The position numbers and the translations under genes were made by a program. Under the pieces are notes generated by a model. The model did no database searches and had not been told where the DNA came from. It saw nothing but the letters and a program-made list of their open reading frames with translations. DNA of 64,000 bases from Alterluteimonas quercicellularis (lineage in GTDB: Bacteria > Pseudomonadota > Gammaproteobacteria > Xanthomonadales > Xanthomonadaceae). Shown piece after piece: positions 9,440 to 16,844 of the stretch; position 1 is the stretch's first letter; each line of letters starts with the position of its first letter. Location: the NCBI RefSeq assembly GCF_021191635.1, contig NZ_JAIWPR010000005.1:180035-244034 (forward strand). The letters run 5' to 3'.

Positions 9440-9457
9440 ATGACAGACCGGTGACAG
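9440..9457 (-). promoter_or_regulatory. Pho box upstream of the VreA-like gene
   Basis: The minus strand reads CTGTCAC-CGGT-CTGTCAT: two 7-bp direct repeats separated by 4 bp. This is the geometry and sequence of the PhoB-binding Pho box (consensus CTGTCAT-N4-CTGTCA[C/T]). A weak -10 (TACCGT) follows 10 bases downstream, and the start codon of the VreA-like gene is 53 bases away. PhoB binding itself is inferred. Confidence 0.75.
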
Positions 9458-9500
9458 CGGCGCGCGGCGGACCGGATCGCCCCGGAGCGCACCGCCGCCG

Positions 9501-9785
9501 TCAGCCCTCCCCGGCCCCGCCGCGCGCGCGGCCGCGGCGGCGCCGCGCCAGGTACTCGTCCAGGCAGCGCTGCGCCTGGGCCTCCTCCACGCCGCTGCGC
9601 TCCAGGGCCAGGCGCACCGCTTCGCGCGCCTGGCCGCTCTCCTCGCGCCGCGCCCACACCTTCACCGGCAGGAAGATGCCCAGCGGCACCTGGTCCTTGG
9701 CCACCACCACCGGCGCGTCGGCGTACAGCAGGATCTCCGCCAGCTTGTCCCTGAACCTGCGCAGGGTGATCGAATGCGCCTTCAT
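9501..9785 (-). CDS. Phd/YefM-like small protein, orphan antitoxin-like (PhdA-like)
   Basis: A 94-residue protein whose N-terminus (ITLRRFRDKLAEILLYADAP, VVVAKDQVPLGIFLPV) matches the Phd/YefM antitoxin DNA-binding fold: a FRxxLAEhL helix followed by the PVVVxxxxxPxGhhhP strand pair. The C-terminal part is helical and Arg-rich (YLARRRRGRARGG). No Doc or RelE-like toxin gene is adjacent. Instead it is the last gene of the tpsB-exbB-exbD-tonB-porin run, 21 bp after the porin. P. aeruginosa keeps a prevent-host-death-type gene (phdA, PA0691) next to pdtA/pdtB, so this looks like a conserved member of the locus and not a stray antitoxin. Its target is unknown. Confidence 0.7.
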   Translation of the reverse strand: MKAHSITLRRFRDKLAEILLYADAPVVVAKDQVPLGIFLPVKVWARREESGQAREAVRLALERSGVEEAQAQRCLDEYLARRRRGRARGGAGEG

Positions 9786-9806
9786 TGCCTGCCCTCCGGC
9801 TCGCGC

Positions 9807-11537
9807 TCAGAACCCGGCGTTGACCTCCAGCTGGAACACGTCGATGGACAGCGGCGCGCCCATCGCCTCCTTGGCCGCCATCCAGCGCCCGGTCAGCCAG
9901 ACGTTGCGGTCGAACATCCACGAGCCGCCCAGGTAGTAGCCCTTGGCGTTGGTGCCGCCGAGGTGGAAGTTGGGATCGTTGTAGCCGTCGGGCAGCGCGT
10001 CGGGCTCGATGCGCTTGTAGCCCAGCCAGGCATGCCAGTCGCCGCGCGCGCGCAGTTCCGGCGCGCCGAAGGTGGCCTGCGCCATCCACGCGACGTCGCC
10101 GCTGACGATGTCGTCGGCGCTCGGCGCGGCGCCGTCCGGCGTGGCGATGTTGGTGACGATGCCGCCGTTGGCGCGGTCCCACATGCGCCGGCGGTCGAAG
10201 CCCATGTTCTGCAGCCAGTTGGCCTCCAGGCGCAGCGCGTGGCCGGCGAACGCCGGCAGCTCCCAGCGCAGGTTGACGTCGAGCAGCTCGAACTTCGAGG
10301 CCAGCCCGGCGTACTGCGGCATCGGCGTGTTCGCCGGGTCGAGCGGGTCGAGCGCGATGTCGCGCAGCAGCATCAGGGTGTTGCCCTTCTGCATGAAGGC
10401 CGGGCGGGTCCAGTCGGTGCTGCAGTGGTCGGCGCCGGCGTACAGCGCGCAGGGCTCAGACAGTCGGCCGGCGATGTTGCGGAAGTCGTAGTAGGCCAGC
10501 GCGCCGCGCAGCCGGTGGTCGTCGGCGAACGCCCATTGCGCGCCCACCTGCAGGCCGTTGAGCCACTTGTCGTTGCTCTTCATCTTGTCCTGGCTGTTGC
10601 CGGGGAAGCTGTCGGAGGTGTACTCCAGCGGCGTCAGGCCGAGGTTGGCGAACAGCGACAGGCCCTCGGGCCTTGCGTCCTGCGCGTAGCGGATCGCCAG
10701 GCCGTCGAAGTTGAGATCGTTGGAGAACAGCATCTCGGTGGACCAGTACGGGTTGTCGAAGCGCCCGCCGATCACCTCCAGCCAGTCGGCCGGCCGCCAC
10801 GCCAGCCAGGCCTGGTCGAGCCAGGCGTCCTTCTTCGCCAGCCCGCCGCCCAGCGCCTGCGTCGACGACACCGGGCCGTCGTCGTTGCCCGAGGCCAGGC
10901 GGATGCCGGCGCGCACCTGCTCGCCGAGTGTCGCGGTCACGCCCAGCCGCGCGCGGATCCGCCACAGGTTGTTGCGGTCCTCGCGGGTGTTGCGCAGCGG
11001 CGGCAGCTGCAGGTTGGTGTTGGGATTGACGTCGTAGCCGGCGCCGTCGTTGATCCGCGGCCAGTCCACCTCGATGTCGCTGTTGCGCTCGGAGTACAGG
11101 CGCGACTCGTTGCGCACGCGCACGTCGCCCTGCACCTCCAGGCGCTGGGTCCAGGCCGGCACCGCGTCGGGCGCGGCCCAGCGCTCCTCGCGCGCCTGCG
11201 CCAGCACCTCGGCCTTGACCTCCTCGCGGATCTCGTCGCGCACCGTCTGCGGCACGTAGGGCACGCGCACGTCGCCCGGCTGCAGCTCCGGCGCCGGCCG
11301 CGCGTCGGCGCGCCCCGCGGCCGCCTCGCGGGCGGCCTCCGCCAGCAGCGCGTGGCCGGCCTCGGGCTCCAGCGCGCCGCTGTCGATCAGCCCGCGGATC
11401 AGCTTGACCAGCGTGCTCTCGCCGGCCTCCGGCTGCTGCGCACGCGCCTGCCCGGACAGCAGCGCCGCACCCAGCGCCGCGGCCAGCGCGGCGAGCCGCA
11501 GCGGGCCGGGGGAGAGGAAGGAAGGATGGGTCGTCAT
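9807..11537 (-). CDS. Putative outer-membrane porin
   Basis: This 576-residue protein has a signal peptide (about residues 1-34, ending ARA). A charged helical stretch follows (VRDEIREEVKAEVLAQAREE), then a long run of alternating amphipathic strands typical of a beta-barrel. It ends in an aromatic residue (EVNAGF), the usual outer-membrane insertion signal. The strand pattern (IRARLGVTATLGEQVRAGIR, LASGNDDGP) resembles the putative porin family Pfam Porin_5. Some phosphate-regulated loci carry such porins, but the solute is not evident from the sequence. It sits 61 bp after tonB and 21 bp before the Phd-like gene, apparently in the tpsB operon. Confidence 0.8.
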   Translation of the reverse strand: MTTHPSFLSPGPLRLAALAAALGAALLSGQARAQQPEAGESTLVKLIRGLIDSGALEPEAGHALLAEAAREAAAGRADARPAPELQPGDVRVPYVPQTVRDEIREEVKAEVLAQAREERWAAPDAVPAWTQRLEVQGDVRVRNESRLYSERNSDIEVDWPRINDGAGYDVNPNTNLQLPPLRNTREDRNNLWRIRARLGVTATLGEQVRAGIRLASGNDDGPVSSTQALGGGLAKKDAWLDQAWLAWRPADWLEVIGGRFDNPYWSTEMLFSNDLNFDGLAIRYAQDARPEGLSLFANLGLTPLEYTSDSFPGNSQDKMKSNDKWLNGLQVGAQWAFADDHRLRGALAYYDFRNIAGRLSEPCALYAGADHCSTDWTRPAFMQKGNTLMLLRDIALDPLDPANTPMPQYAGLASKFELLDVNLRWELPAFAGHALRLEANWLQNMGFDRRRMWDRANGGIVTNIATPDGAAPSADDIVSGDVAWMAQATFGAPELRARGDWHAWLGYKRIEPDALPDGYNDPNFHLGGTNAKGYYLGGSWMFDRNVWLTGRWMAAKEAMGAPLSIDVFQLEVNAGF

Positions 11538-11598
11538 GGGATCGCTCGCTCGTATGGGAATCTCGGGACGGCCGGGACGGGCCCGTGCCGCGGGTGGA

Positions 11599-12309
11599 TC
11601 AGCCGGCCGGCCTCCGGCCCTGGACCAGGACCCGCGCCGGGAACTGCAGCGACGGCGGCGGCCGCTCGTCGACGCGGCCGAAGCCGCGCACCGCCGCCAG
11701 CACCGCCTCGTCGGCCTCGGGGTTGCCGCTGCCGCGCACCAGCTCGACGCGGCGGACCTCGCCCTCGGGCGTCAGCCAGACGTCGAGCTGCAGCTGGAAG
11801 GCGAGCCGGCGCACCCGCGCGTCGCGAGCGATCGCCTGCTGCAGCACATAGCCCAGGTAGCGGCCGTAGGCCGCGTTGCCCGCACCGGCGGCGCCGCTGC
11901 CGCTCGTGCCGCCGCCGCTGCCGCGCTGGATGCCGAAGCTGTCGGTGCCGGCCTGGGCGTCGGTGTCCATGGTCACCGGGTCGGCGGCGTCGGGGGTCGG
12001 GGCCTCCTCCTCGCTCGGCTGCGGCGCCTCCTCCAGCGGCTCGGGCTCCGGCGCCAGATCCTCGGGCTCCGGCTCGGGCTCGGGCGGCGGTTCCTGCTCC
12101 GGCGGCGGCGGCGGCGGTGGAAGGGGCGGCGGCAGCATCAGCATCGGCGTGTCCGCCACCGGGCGACGCGTGCTGGCGGTGTCGCGCACGAGCAGGTACC
12201 AGAACAGCGCGCCCAGCGCCGCGGCGAGCAGCAGCAGGCCGACGGCGGGCGCGGCCCAGCGCGGCCATCCTCGCGCGCGGTCGCCGGTCGGTGGGGATCG
12301 GAAGTCCAC
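11599..12309 (-). CDS. tonB: TonB energy transducer
   Basis: This 236-residue protein has a short cytoplasmic N-terminus and one membrane anchor (about residues 20-41, AVGLLLLAAALGALFWYLL). A long Pro/Glu periplasmic spacer follows (about 55-110, PPPLPPPPPPPE then repeated PEPE). A Gly/Ser linker and a C-terminal TonB domain (about 150-236: YVLQQAIARDARVRRLAFQL, LTPEGEVRRVELVRGSG) complete it. It couples the inner-membrane proton motive force to outer-membrane transporters. It lies 6 bp after exbD and is clearly co-transcribed with it. Its partner here may be the surface-signalling circuit and not a classical receptor, since no TonB-dependent receptor lies in this locus. Confidence 0.88.
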   Translation of the reverse strand: MDFRSPPTGDRARGWPRWAAPAVGLLLLAAALGALFWYLLVRDTASTRRPVADTPMLMLPPPLPPPPPPPEQEPPPEPEPEPEDLAPEPEPLEEAPQPSEEEAPTPDAADPVTMDTDAQAGTDSFGIQRGSGGGTSGSGAAGAGNAAYGRYLGYVLQQAIARDARVRRLAFQLQLDVWLTPEGEVRRVELVRGSGNPEADEAVLAAVRGFGRVDERPPPSLQFPARVLVQGRRPAG

Positions 12310-12315
12310 GCGCGG

Positions 12316-12726
12316 TCAGCCCTGCACCCGGCCCGTGACCAGGCCGACCTGGCTCAGCTCGATCCGCCGCAGCAGGTCGAGCACCTCGACCACGCGCGCG
12401 TACTGCACCTGCGCGTCGCCGCGCACGATCACCGGGAAGTCGGGGTTGAGCGCCTTCTCCTGGCGCAGCCGCGCCTCCAGCTCCTGCAGGGTCACCGGGT
12501 AGGCGTCGAGGAAGATCTGCCCGCTCGCGTCCACCGTGACCGCCTTGGTCTGCGGCCGCTCCAGCGCCACCGTGGCGCTGGCCTTGGGCAGGTCGACCTC
12601 GATGCCGGGGATGGTGGCGTTGCTGGTGAGGATGAAGATCACCAGCACCACCAGCAGCACGTCCACGAACGGGGTGACGTTGATGCCCTTGTCGCGCTTC
12701 TTCGCGCCGAACCGCCTGCTCGCCAT
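12316..12726 (-). CDS. exbD: ExbD, TonB-complex proton channel subunit
   Basis: This 136-residue protein has the usual ExbD layout. A short basic N-terminus (RRFGAKKRDKGINVTPFVDV) leads into one membrane helix carrying the conserved proton-path Asp (VTPFVDVLLVVLVIFIL). A periplasmic domain follows (VTVDASGQIFLDAYPVTLQE, VIVRGDAQVQYARVVEVLDL). It forms the motor with ExbB and energises TonB. It begins 12 bp after the ExbB fusion gene and ends 6 bp before tonB. Confidence 0.93.
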   Translation of the reverse strand: MASRRFGAKKRDKGINVTPFVDVLLVVLVIFILTSNATIPGIEVDLPKASATVALERPQTKAVTVDASGQIFLDAYPVTLQELEARLRQEKALNPDFPVIVRGDAQVQYARVVEVLDLLRRIELSQVGLVTGRVQG

Positions 12727-12738
12727 GGCCGCGGCTCC

Positions 12739-14574
12739 TCAGACCTGGACCGCGGCGGCGGGCGCGAACGGTGCGGGGGCCTCGTCGTACTCCTCGGCCA
12801 GGCGCGCGGTGAACTCGTCCACGAACACCGCCATGTCGGCGGCGATCGCCTCCGAGCGCGCGACCAGCCAGTTGTAGCCGAACAGCGCGGGGATCGCGAC
12901 GCCGAGGCCCGCCGCCGTGCACAGCAGCGCGGCGGCCATGCCGGGCGCCACCGAGTTGATGTCCACCGCGCCGGCCATGGCCGCCACCGCGAACACCAGC
13001 ATGATGCCGATGACGGTGCCGAACAGGCCGATGTAGGGCGCGCCCTCGATGGTGGTCGACAGCCAGTTCATGCGCCGCGACATGCGCTCGGACTCGCGCA
13101 CCACTTCGGCGTCCATCGAGGCCCGGATCGCGGCGATCGACGCGGCGCCCAGGCGCCCGCCGGCGCCCACGCGCGACTGCCGGCCCCGCACCTCGTCGAG
13201 CGCGATGCGGTACAGCCGCCACAGCGTGGAGGTGTCCTGCACGTCGCGGCCGATGCGTCCCTGCTCGGCCAGTTCGCCGAGCGCGCCCAGCGGAGCGCCC
13301 GCGGCCTCGTGGTAGTGGCGGGCGAAGGCGGCGTTGGCCTTGGCGATGGCGCCGTAGTAGCGGCTCTTGGCGATCATGATCGCCCACGAGGCCAGCAGCA
13401 TCAGCGCCAGCACCGCCACCACCACCCAGGCGTCGACCGGCATCGCCTGCAGGATGTAGCCGAAATGGCTGACCCCGGCGGACTGCTCGTCCTCGCCGAA
13501 TGCGACCAGCCGCGATTCCGGCCCCTGCGAGGCCACGTCGGCCTGGATCGCCGCCTGCGGCCGCGCGATCCGCGATACCCGCAGCTCGTCGATCGCGCCC
13601 ACGAACGGATTGCCGCGCACGGCCGCCGCGGCGCCCGCGTCGGCCGTGGCCGCGTCCACCGGCACGGCCGGCGCGTCGACGCCGATCCAGGCGTCGCCGT
13701 CGAGCGCGGGCAGCGCGGCCTCCAGCCGCGCCGACTCCGCGCCGTCCACGTACAGCGCGACCTGGCCGTCGCCGGCCACCACCGCCAGGTGCGACCAGCC
13801 CTCCGGCGCGATCGCGCGCTGCGCCACCGCGCGCGCCTCGCCGACCTGCACGAACGGCAAGCCGCCGTCGAGCCCGAGGACGAACGCGCCGCCGCCGCGG
13901 CGCGCGAACAGCGTCTGCTCCGGCCCGGCCGCCTCCGGCCGCACCCAGGCCGAAACGGTCAGCGCGCCGCCCGCGGCCACCGCGAGCGAAGGCGAGGCCG
14001 GGATCGCCACGCCCTCGCCCTGCAGCCGCAGCCCGCGGCCGATCGCCGCGCCCTCGGCCCGCTCGCGCGCATCGCGCGCGTGGTTGCCGTAGGCGGTGGT
14101 GTCGCGCGGCGCGCCGTCCTCGGCGAAGTGGTAGACCAGCGCGTAGTCGGGATCGAACGCCAGCTGCCCGTTGCCCGCCGCCGGCGCGACCGCGTTGCCG
14201 TAGTACATCCACACGGTCTGCGCGGCACCGCCCAGCTGCGGCACGTCCACCCAGACCAGCGCCAGGCCCAGGTCGGCGTCGAACTGCTCGACCTGGTGGT
14301 TGAGCACGGTGCGGCCGTCGGCGCCGACGAAGCGCAGGTCGCTGCCGTCCGCGTTCACGCCGTCGAAGGCGAAGTTGCCGGCGTGCAGGCGCACCAGCAC
14401 CGGCGCGCGGCCGACCGGGCCGGCGATCCCCGCCCCGCCCGTGCCGGCGTCGAGGGTGATCGGCTTGCGGTACTGCCATTCCGCCTGCCACCAGGCCGTC
14501 TCGGACTGGGCGTGCGCCGCGGCGGGCAGGAACGCGCCCAGGAGCAGCAGCAGCGGGATCAGGTAGCGTTGCAT
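12739..14574 (-). CDS. exbB: ExbB/MotA-type proton channel fused to periplasmic DUF2341 and LamG domains
   Basis: This 611-residue protein starts with a signal peptide (LLLLLGAFLPAAAHA). A DUF2341 module follows at about residues 25-125 (WWQAEWQYRKPITLDAG, VWMYYGNAVAP). A LamG/concanavalin-like module spans about 145-335 (LTVSAWVRPEAAGPEQTLFA, WSHLAVVAGDGQVALYVDG). The C-terminal third is a canonical ExbB/TolQ/MotA channel: helices at about 385-405, 505-525 and 545-570 (PYIGLFGTVIGIMLVFAVAA, AALLCTAAGLGVAIPALFGY). ExbB proteins are usually about 240 residues, so some 370 residues of binding-type domain have been added on the periplasmic side. Gene order tpsB-exbB-exbD-tonB puts it in the secretion/signalling locus. 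The ligand of the added domains is unknown. Confidence 0.88.
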   Translation of the reverse strand: MQRYLIPLLLLLGAFLPAAAHAQSETAWWQAEWQYRKPITLDAGTGGAGIAGPVGRAPVLVRLHAGNFAFDGVNADGSDLRFVGADGRTVLNHQVEQFDADLGLALVWVDVPQLGGAAQTVWMYYGNAVAPAAGNGQLAFDPDYALVYHFAEDGAPRDTTAYGNHARDARERAEGAAIGRGLRLQGEGVAIPASPSLAVAAGGALTVSAWVRPEAAGPEQTLFARRGGGAFVLGLDGGLPFVQVGEARAVAQRAIAPEGWSHLAVVAGDGQVALYVDGAESARLEAALPALDGDAWIGVDAPAVPVDAATADAGAAAAVRGNPFVGAIDELRVSRIARPQAAIQADVASQGPESRLVAFGEDEQSAGVSHFGYILQAMPVDAWVVVAVLALMLLASWAIMIAKSRYYGAIAKANAAFARHYHEAAGAPLGALGELAEQGRIGRDVQDTSTLWRLYRIALDEVRGRQSRVGAGGRLGAASIAAIRASMDAEVVRESERMSRRMNWLSTTIEGAPYIGLFGTVIGIMLVFAVAAMAGAVDINSVAPGMAAALLCTAAGLGVAIPALFGYNWLVARSEAIAADMAVFVDEFTARLAEEYDEAPAPFAPAAAVQV

Positions 14575-14608
14575 CGGGACATCTCCGAAAACGTGGAAGC
14601 GGGAATCG

Positions 14609-16246
14609 TCAGTAGCTGGCGCCGATGCTGAAATGCAGCCGGTGCGCGCCCTGGGTGGTGGTCGGCCCGTCGTCGAGCGGGTAGCCGTAGTCGAAGCGGA
14701 ACAGCAGGTGGTCGGTCAGGCGGAAGCTGCTGCCCACGCCGACCGAGCCGAGCACGAAGTCGTCCTCCTGCTCGGGCAGCGGGCGCCGCAGCCGCAGCCA
14801 GGCGCCGTCGAGGTAGGCGTACAGGCGCCAGTCGAGCAGGTTCCACAGCCCGAGCGGCCGCGTGCGCCATTCGATGGTGCCCAGCGCCCCGTAGTCGCCG
14901 ATCGCCTCGGCCGAGCGGTAGCCGCGCACGCTGTACATGCCGCCGGCGGCGAACTGCTCGCCGGAGACCAGCGGCGCATCGGTGAGCTGCGCCGACAGCC
15001 GCCCGAACCACTGCGCGCCGCTCTCGGCGGTGTAGGTGTCGCTGACGTCGGCCTTGACCGCGAAGAAGCTCGGATCGGCCGCGTAGCGGCGGTCGTCGAA
15101 CGCGTCCGCGCCGCTGCCGTAGCCGAGCAGGCTGCGCACGCCGAACACCGTCTGCAGGCCCAGGCTCAGCTGGTGCCCGCCGCCCTGGCGGAAGCCGCTG
15201 TAGGCCAGCGTGACCGGCGCGTAGCGCAGCGGGTAGGTGGCGGCGTCGTCGGCCAGCGCCAGCGTCTCGTCCATGTCCTTGAAGTCGACGTCGACCGACA
15301 GCTGGTGCCACCACGCGCCCTCGGTCGGCAGCGTGCGGGCGAGCCGGGCGCCGACCGCGTGCCCCTTGCCGGTGACGTTGGTGTCGCCGGTGGTGACCAC
15401 GTCGCTGTCGGACGCGTAGCCGGAGAACTCCAGCCTCCAGTCCGGGTTGCGCAGCGGCAGCGAGTAGGAGGCGGACAGCACCTGCGCCTCCTCCAGGTCC
15501 TCGGGCGCGGCGAAGAACGTCAGCGAGGCCGCGTGCTCGCGCTGCCAGAGGTTGTCGTGGCCCAGGGTCAGGATCGAGCGCAGCGCGGTGGTGTCGGCGC
15601 TGTGGTCGTTGTTCACGGTGGCGCCGAAGCGCCAGGGCGAGCGGTCCTCGACCTTGAGCTCGACGTCCATCGTGCCCTCGCGCGCGCCCTGCCGCACCAG
15701 CGGCACCACCTGGCGCCTGGCGCCGCGGTTGAGCGCGGCCAGGTCGGCCTGCGCGCGCTCGAAGTCGGGCACCTCGCCCTCGCGCAGCGACGGCACGCGC
15801 GCGCGCAGGCGCTCGGGGTCGTCGTACCGCGCGCCGGCCACCTCGACCTCGCCCACCCGCGTCTCGGTCACCTGCAGGTACACCACGCCCCCGCTCACCT
15901 GCTGCTCCGGCAGGTCGACGTAGACGGACTGGTAGCCCTGCGCCTGGTAGGCCGCCTGCAGCGCGGCGCGGGCGGCCTCGATGTCGTCCATCGTCCGCCC
16001 GGGCCCCAGGAACGGGGTGACCGCGCGCTCGATCGACCGCGCATCGAGCACGGTATTGCCGCGCACGACGTACTCGTTGAGGTTGACCCGCTGCGCGGCC
16101 GCCGCGGGCGCCTCCTCGGCAGCGGGCACCTGCGCGACGGCGCCGGCCGGCCCGTCCGCGTCCTGCGCGACGGCGGGCGCCGCCAGCGCCAGCGCCGCAG
16201 CCGTCGCCAGCGCCGCGATCGCGGGCGCCGCATGCTGTTCGAACAT
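14609..16246 (-). CDS. TpsB outer-membrane transporter (FhaC/ShlB family)
   Basis: This 545-residue protein has a signal peptide (AAALALAAPAVAQ). Two POTRA domains lie at about residues 55-200 (LNEYVVRGNTVLDARSIERA, VVYLQVTETRVGEVEVAGA). A 16-stranded ShlB/FhaC barrel fills the rest, with the VRGY motif near residue 440 (MYSVRGYRSAEAIGDYG). The C-terminal residues FSIGASY end in an aromatic. It exports the TpsA exoprotein encoded about 8 kb downstream on the same strand. It heads the tpsB-exbB-exbD-tonB-porin-phd operon, and its 231-bp upstream region carries a Pho-box-like element and the candidate ECF promoter. In P. aeruginosa the equivalent is PdtB. Confidence 0.93.
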   Translation of the reverse strand: MFEQHAAPAIAALATAAALALAAPAVAQDADGPAGAVAQVPAAEEAPAAAAQRVNLNEYVVRGNTVLDARSIERAVTPFLGPGRTMDDIEAARAALQAAYQAQGYQSVYVDLPEQQVSGGVVYLQVTETRVGEVEVAGARYDDPERLRARVPSLREGEVPDFERAQADLAALNRGARRQVVPLVRQGAREGTMDVELKVEDRSPWRFGATVNNDHSADTTALRSILTLGHDNLWQREHAASLTFFAAPEDLEEAQVLSASYSLPLRNPDWRLEFSGYASDSDVVTTGDTNVTGKGHAVGARLARTLPTEGAWWHQLSVDVDFKDMDETLALADDAATYPLRYAPVTLAYSGFRQGGGHQLSLGLQTVFGVRSLLGYGSGADAFDDRRYAADPSFFAVKADVSDTYTAESGAQWFGRLSAQLTDAPLVSGEQFAAGGMYSVRGYRSAEAIGDYGALGTIEWRTRPLGLWNLLDWRLYAYLDGAWLRLRRPLPEQEDDFVLGSVGVGSSFRLTDHLLFRFDYGYPLDDGPTTTQGAHRLHFSIGASY

Positions 16247-16318
16247 CTGTCATCCACCCGAAACGAAGAACGTCCGCGACCCGTCCGGCACCGATCCCCG
16301 GCGGGCCGCTCTTGGCTA

Positions 16319-16336
16319 GGACGTTCGCGGTGGCGC
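16319..16336 (-). promoter_or_regulatory. Candidate ECF-sigma promoter of tpsB
   Basis: The minus strand reads GCGCCACCGCGAACGTCC, 73 bases before the tpsB start. It matches the copy upstream of fecR apart from one inserted base, and the match continues for about 15 bases downstream. The conserved spacing to both start codons supports a promoter. Confidence 0.45.
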
Positions 16337-16393
16337 GGCCCCGCAAACGGATCGGACGACGCGTCGCGCGCGGCGCCGCCCTGCCCGATCCGC

Positions 16394-16411
16394 ATGACCG
16401 TTTCGCGACAG
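16394..16411 (-). promoter_or_regulatory. Pho-box-like element upstream of tpsB
   Basis: The minus strand reads CTGTCGC-GAAA-CGGTCAT: two half-sites in Pho box geometry with 5/7 and 6/7 matches to CTGTCAT. It lies in the divergent region between tpsB and the small secreted-protein gene, 148 bases from the tpsB start. It is weaker than the site at 9440-9457, and no good -10 was seen. Confidence 0.4.
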
Positions 16412-16477
16412 CGGGCGCTTGAAGCCGGCGCGCGAGTGGGCGACGATCGCCCGGCCCGCCGCACCGGGAGGCGCCCC

Positions 16478-16831
16478 TTGCGATCCATCGCCGCACTGCT
16501 CTGCCTGCTGCCCGCGGCGGCGGCGCTCGCGCAGCCGTCCCCTGCGGAGACGGCCGACGCCGGCTGCATCGAGGTCGTCGTCGACGGCGAGCGCGTGCGC
16601 GACTACGCCTGCCTCGGTCGATTGATGGCGCCCGCGGCCGCAGCGGCGGGCGGCCCCGCCGCGACGACCGAGGCCGGGGACATGGCCCGCCGTCCGCCGA
16701 CCACGCTGGGGCTGGCGCACCCGGAAGCCACCCGCCAGCGCCTGGGCGACGCCTTCGGCCACGGCGTGCGGCGGCAGCGCCCGCCGCCGCCCGCGCCGGC
16801 GCTGCCGCCGCCGCTGCGGCGCACCCCCTAG
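16478..16831 (+). CDS. Small secreted protein of unknown function
   Basis: A 117-residue product from a TTG start preceded by GGGAGG at good spacing. The signal peptide is clear (SIAALLCLLPAAAALAQPSP). The mature part has a short Cys pair (CIEVVVDGERVRDYACLG), an Ala-rich linker and a Pro/Arg-rich C-terminus (QRPPPPAPALPPPLRRTP). I do not recognise a family. It is divergent from tpsB and could share the regulatory region at 16247-16477. ATG starts further upstream would add an Arg-rich leader before the signal peptide and are less likely. Confidence 0.6.
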   Translation: MRSIAALLCLLPAAAALAQPSPAETADAGCIEVVVDGERVRDYACLGRLMAPAAAAAGGPAATTEAGDMARRPPTTLGLAHPEATRQRLGDAFGHGVRRQRPPPPAPALPPPLRRTP

Positions 16832-16844
16832 CGGCGCTCCCGCT

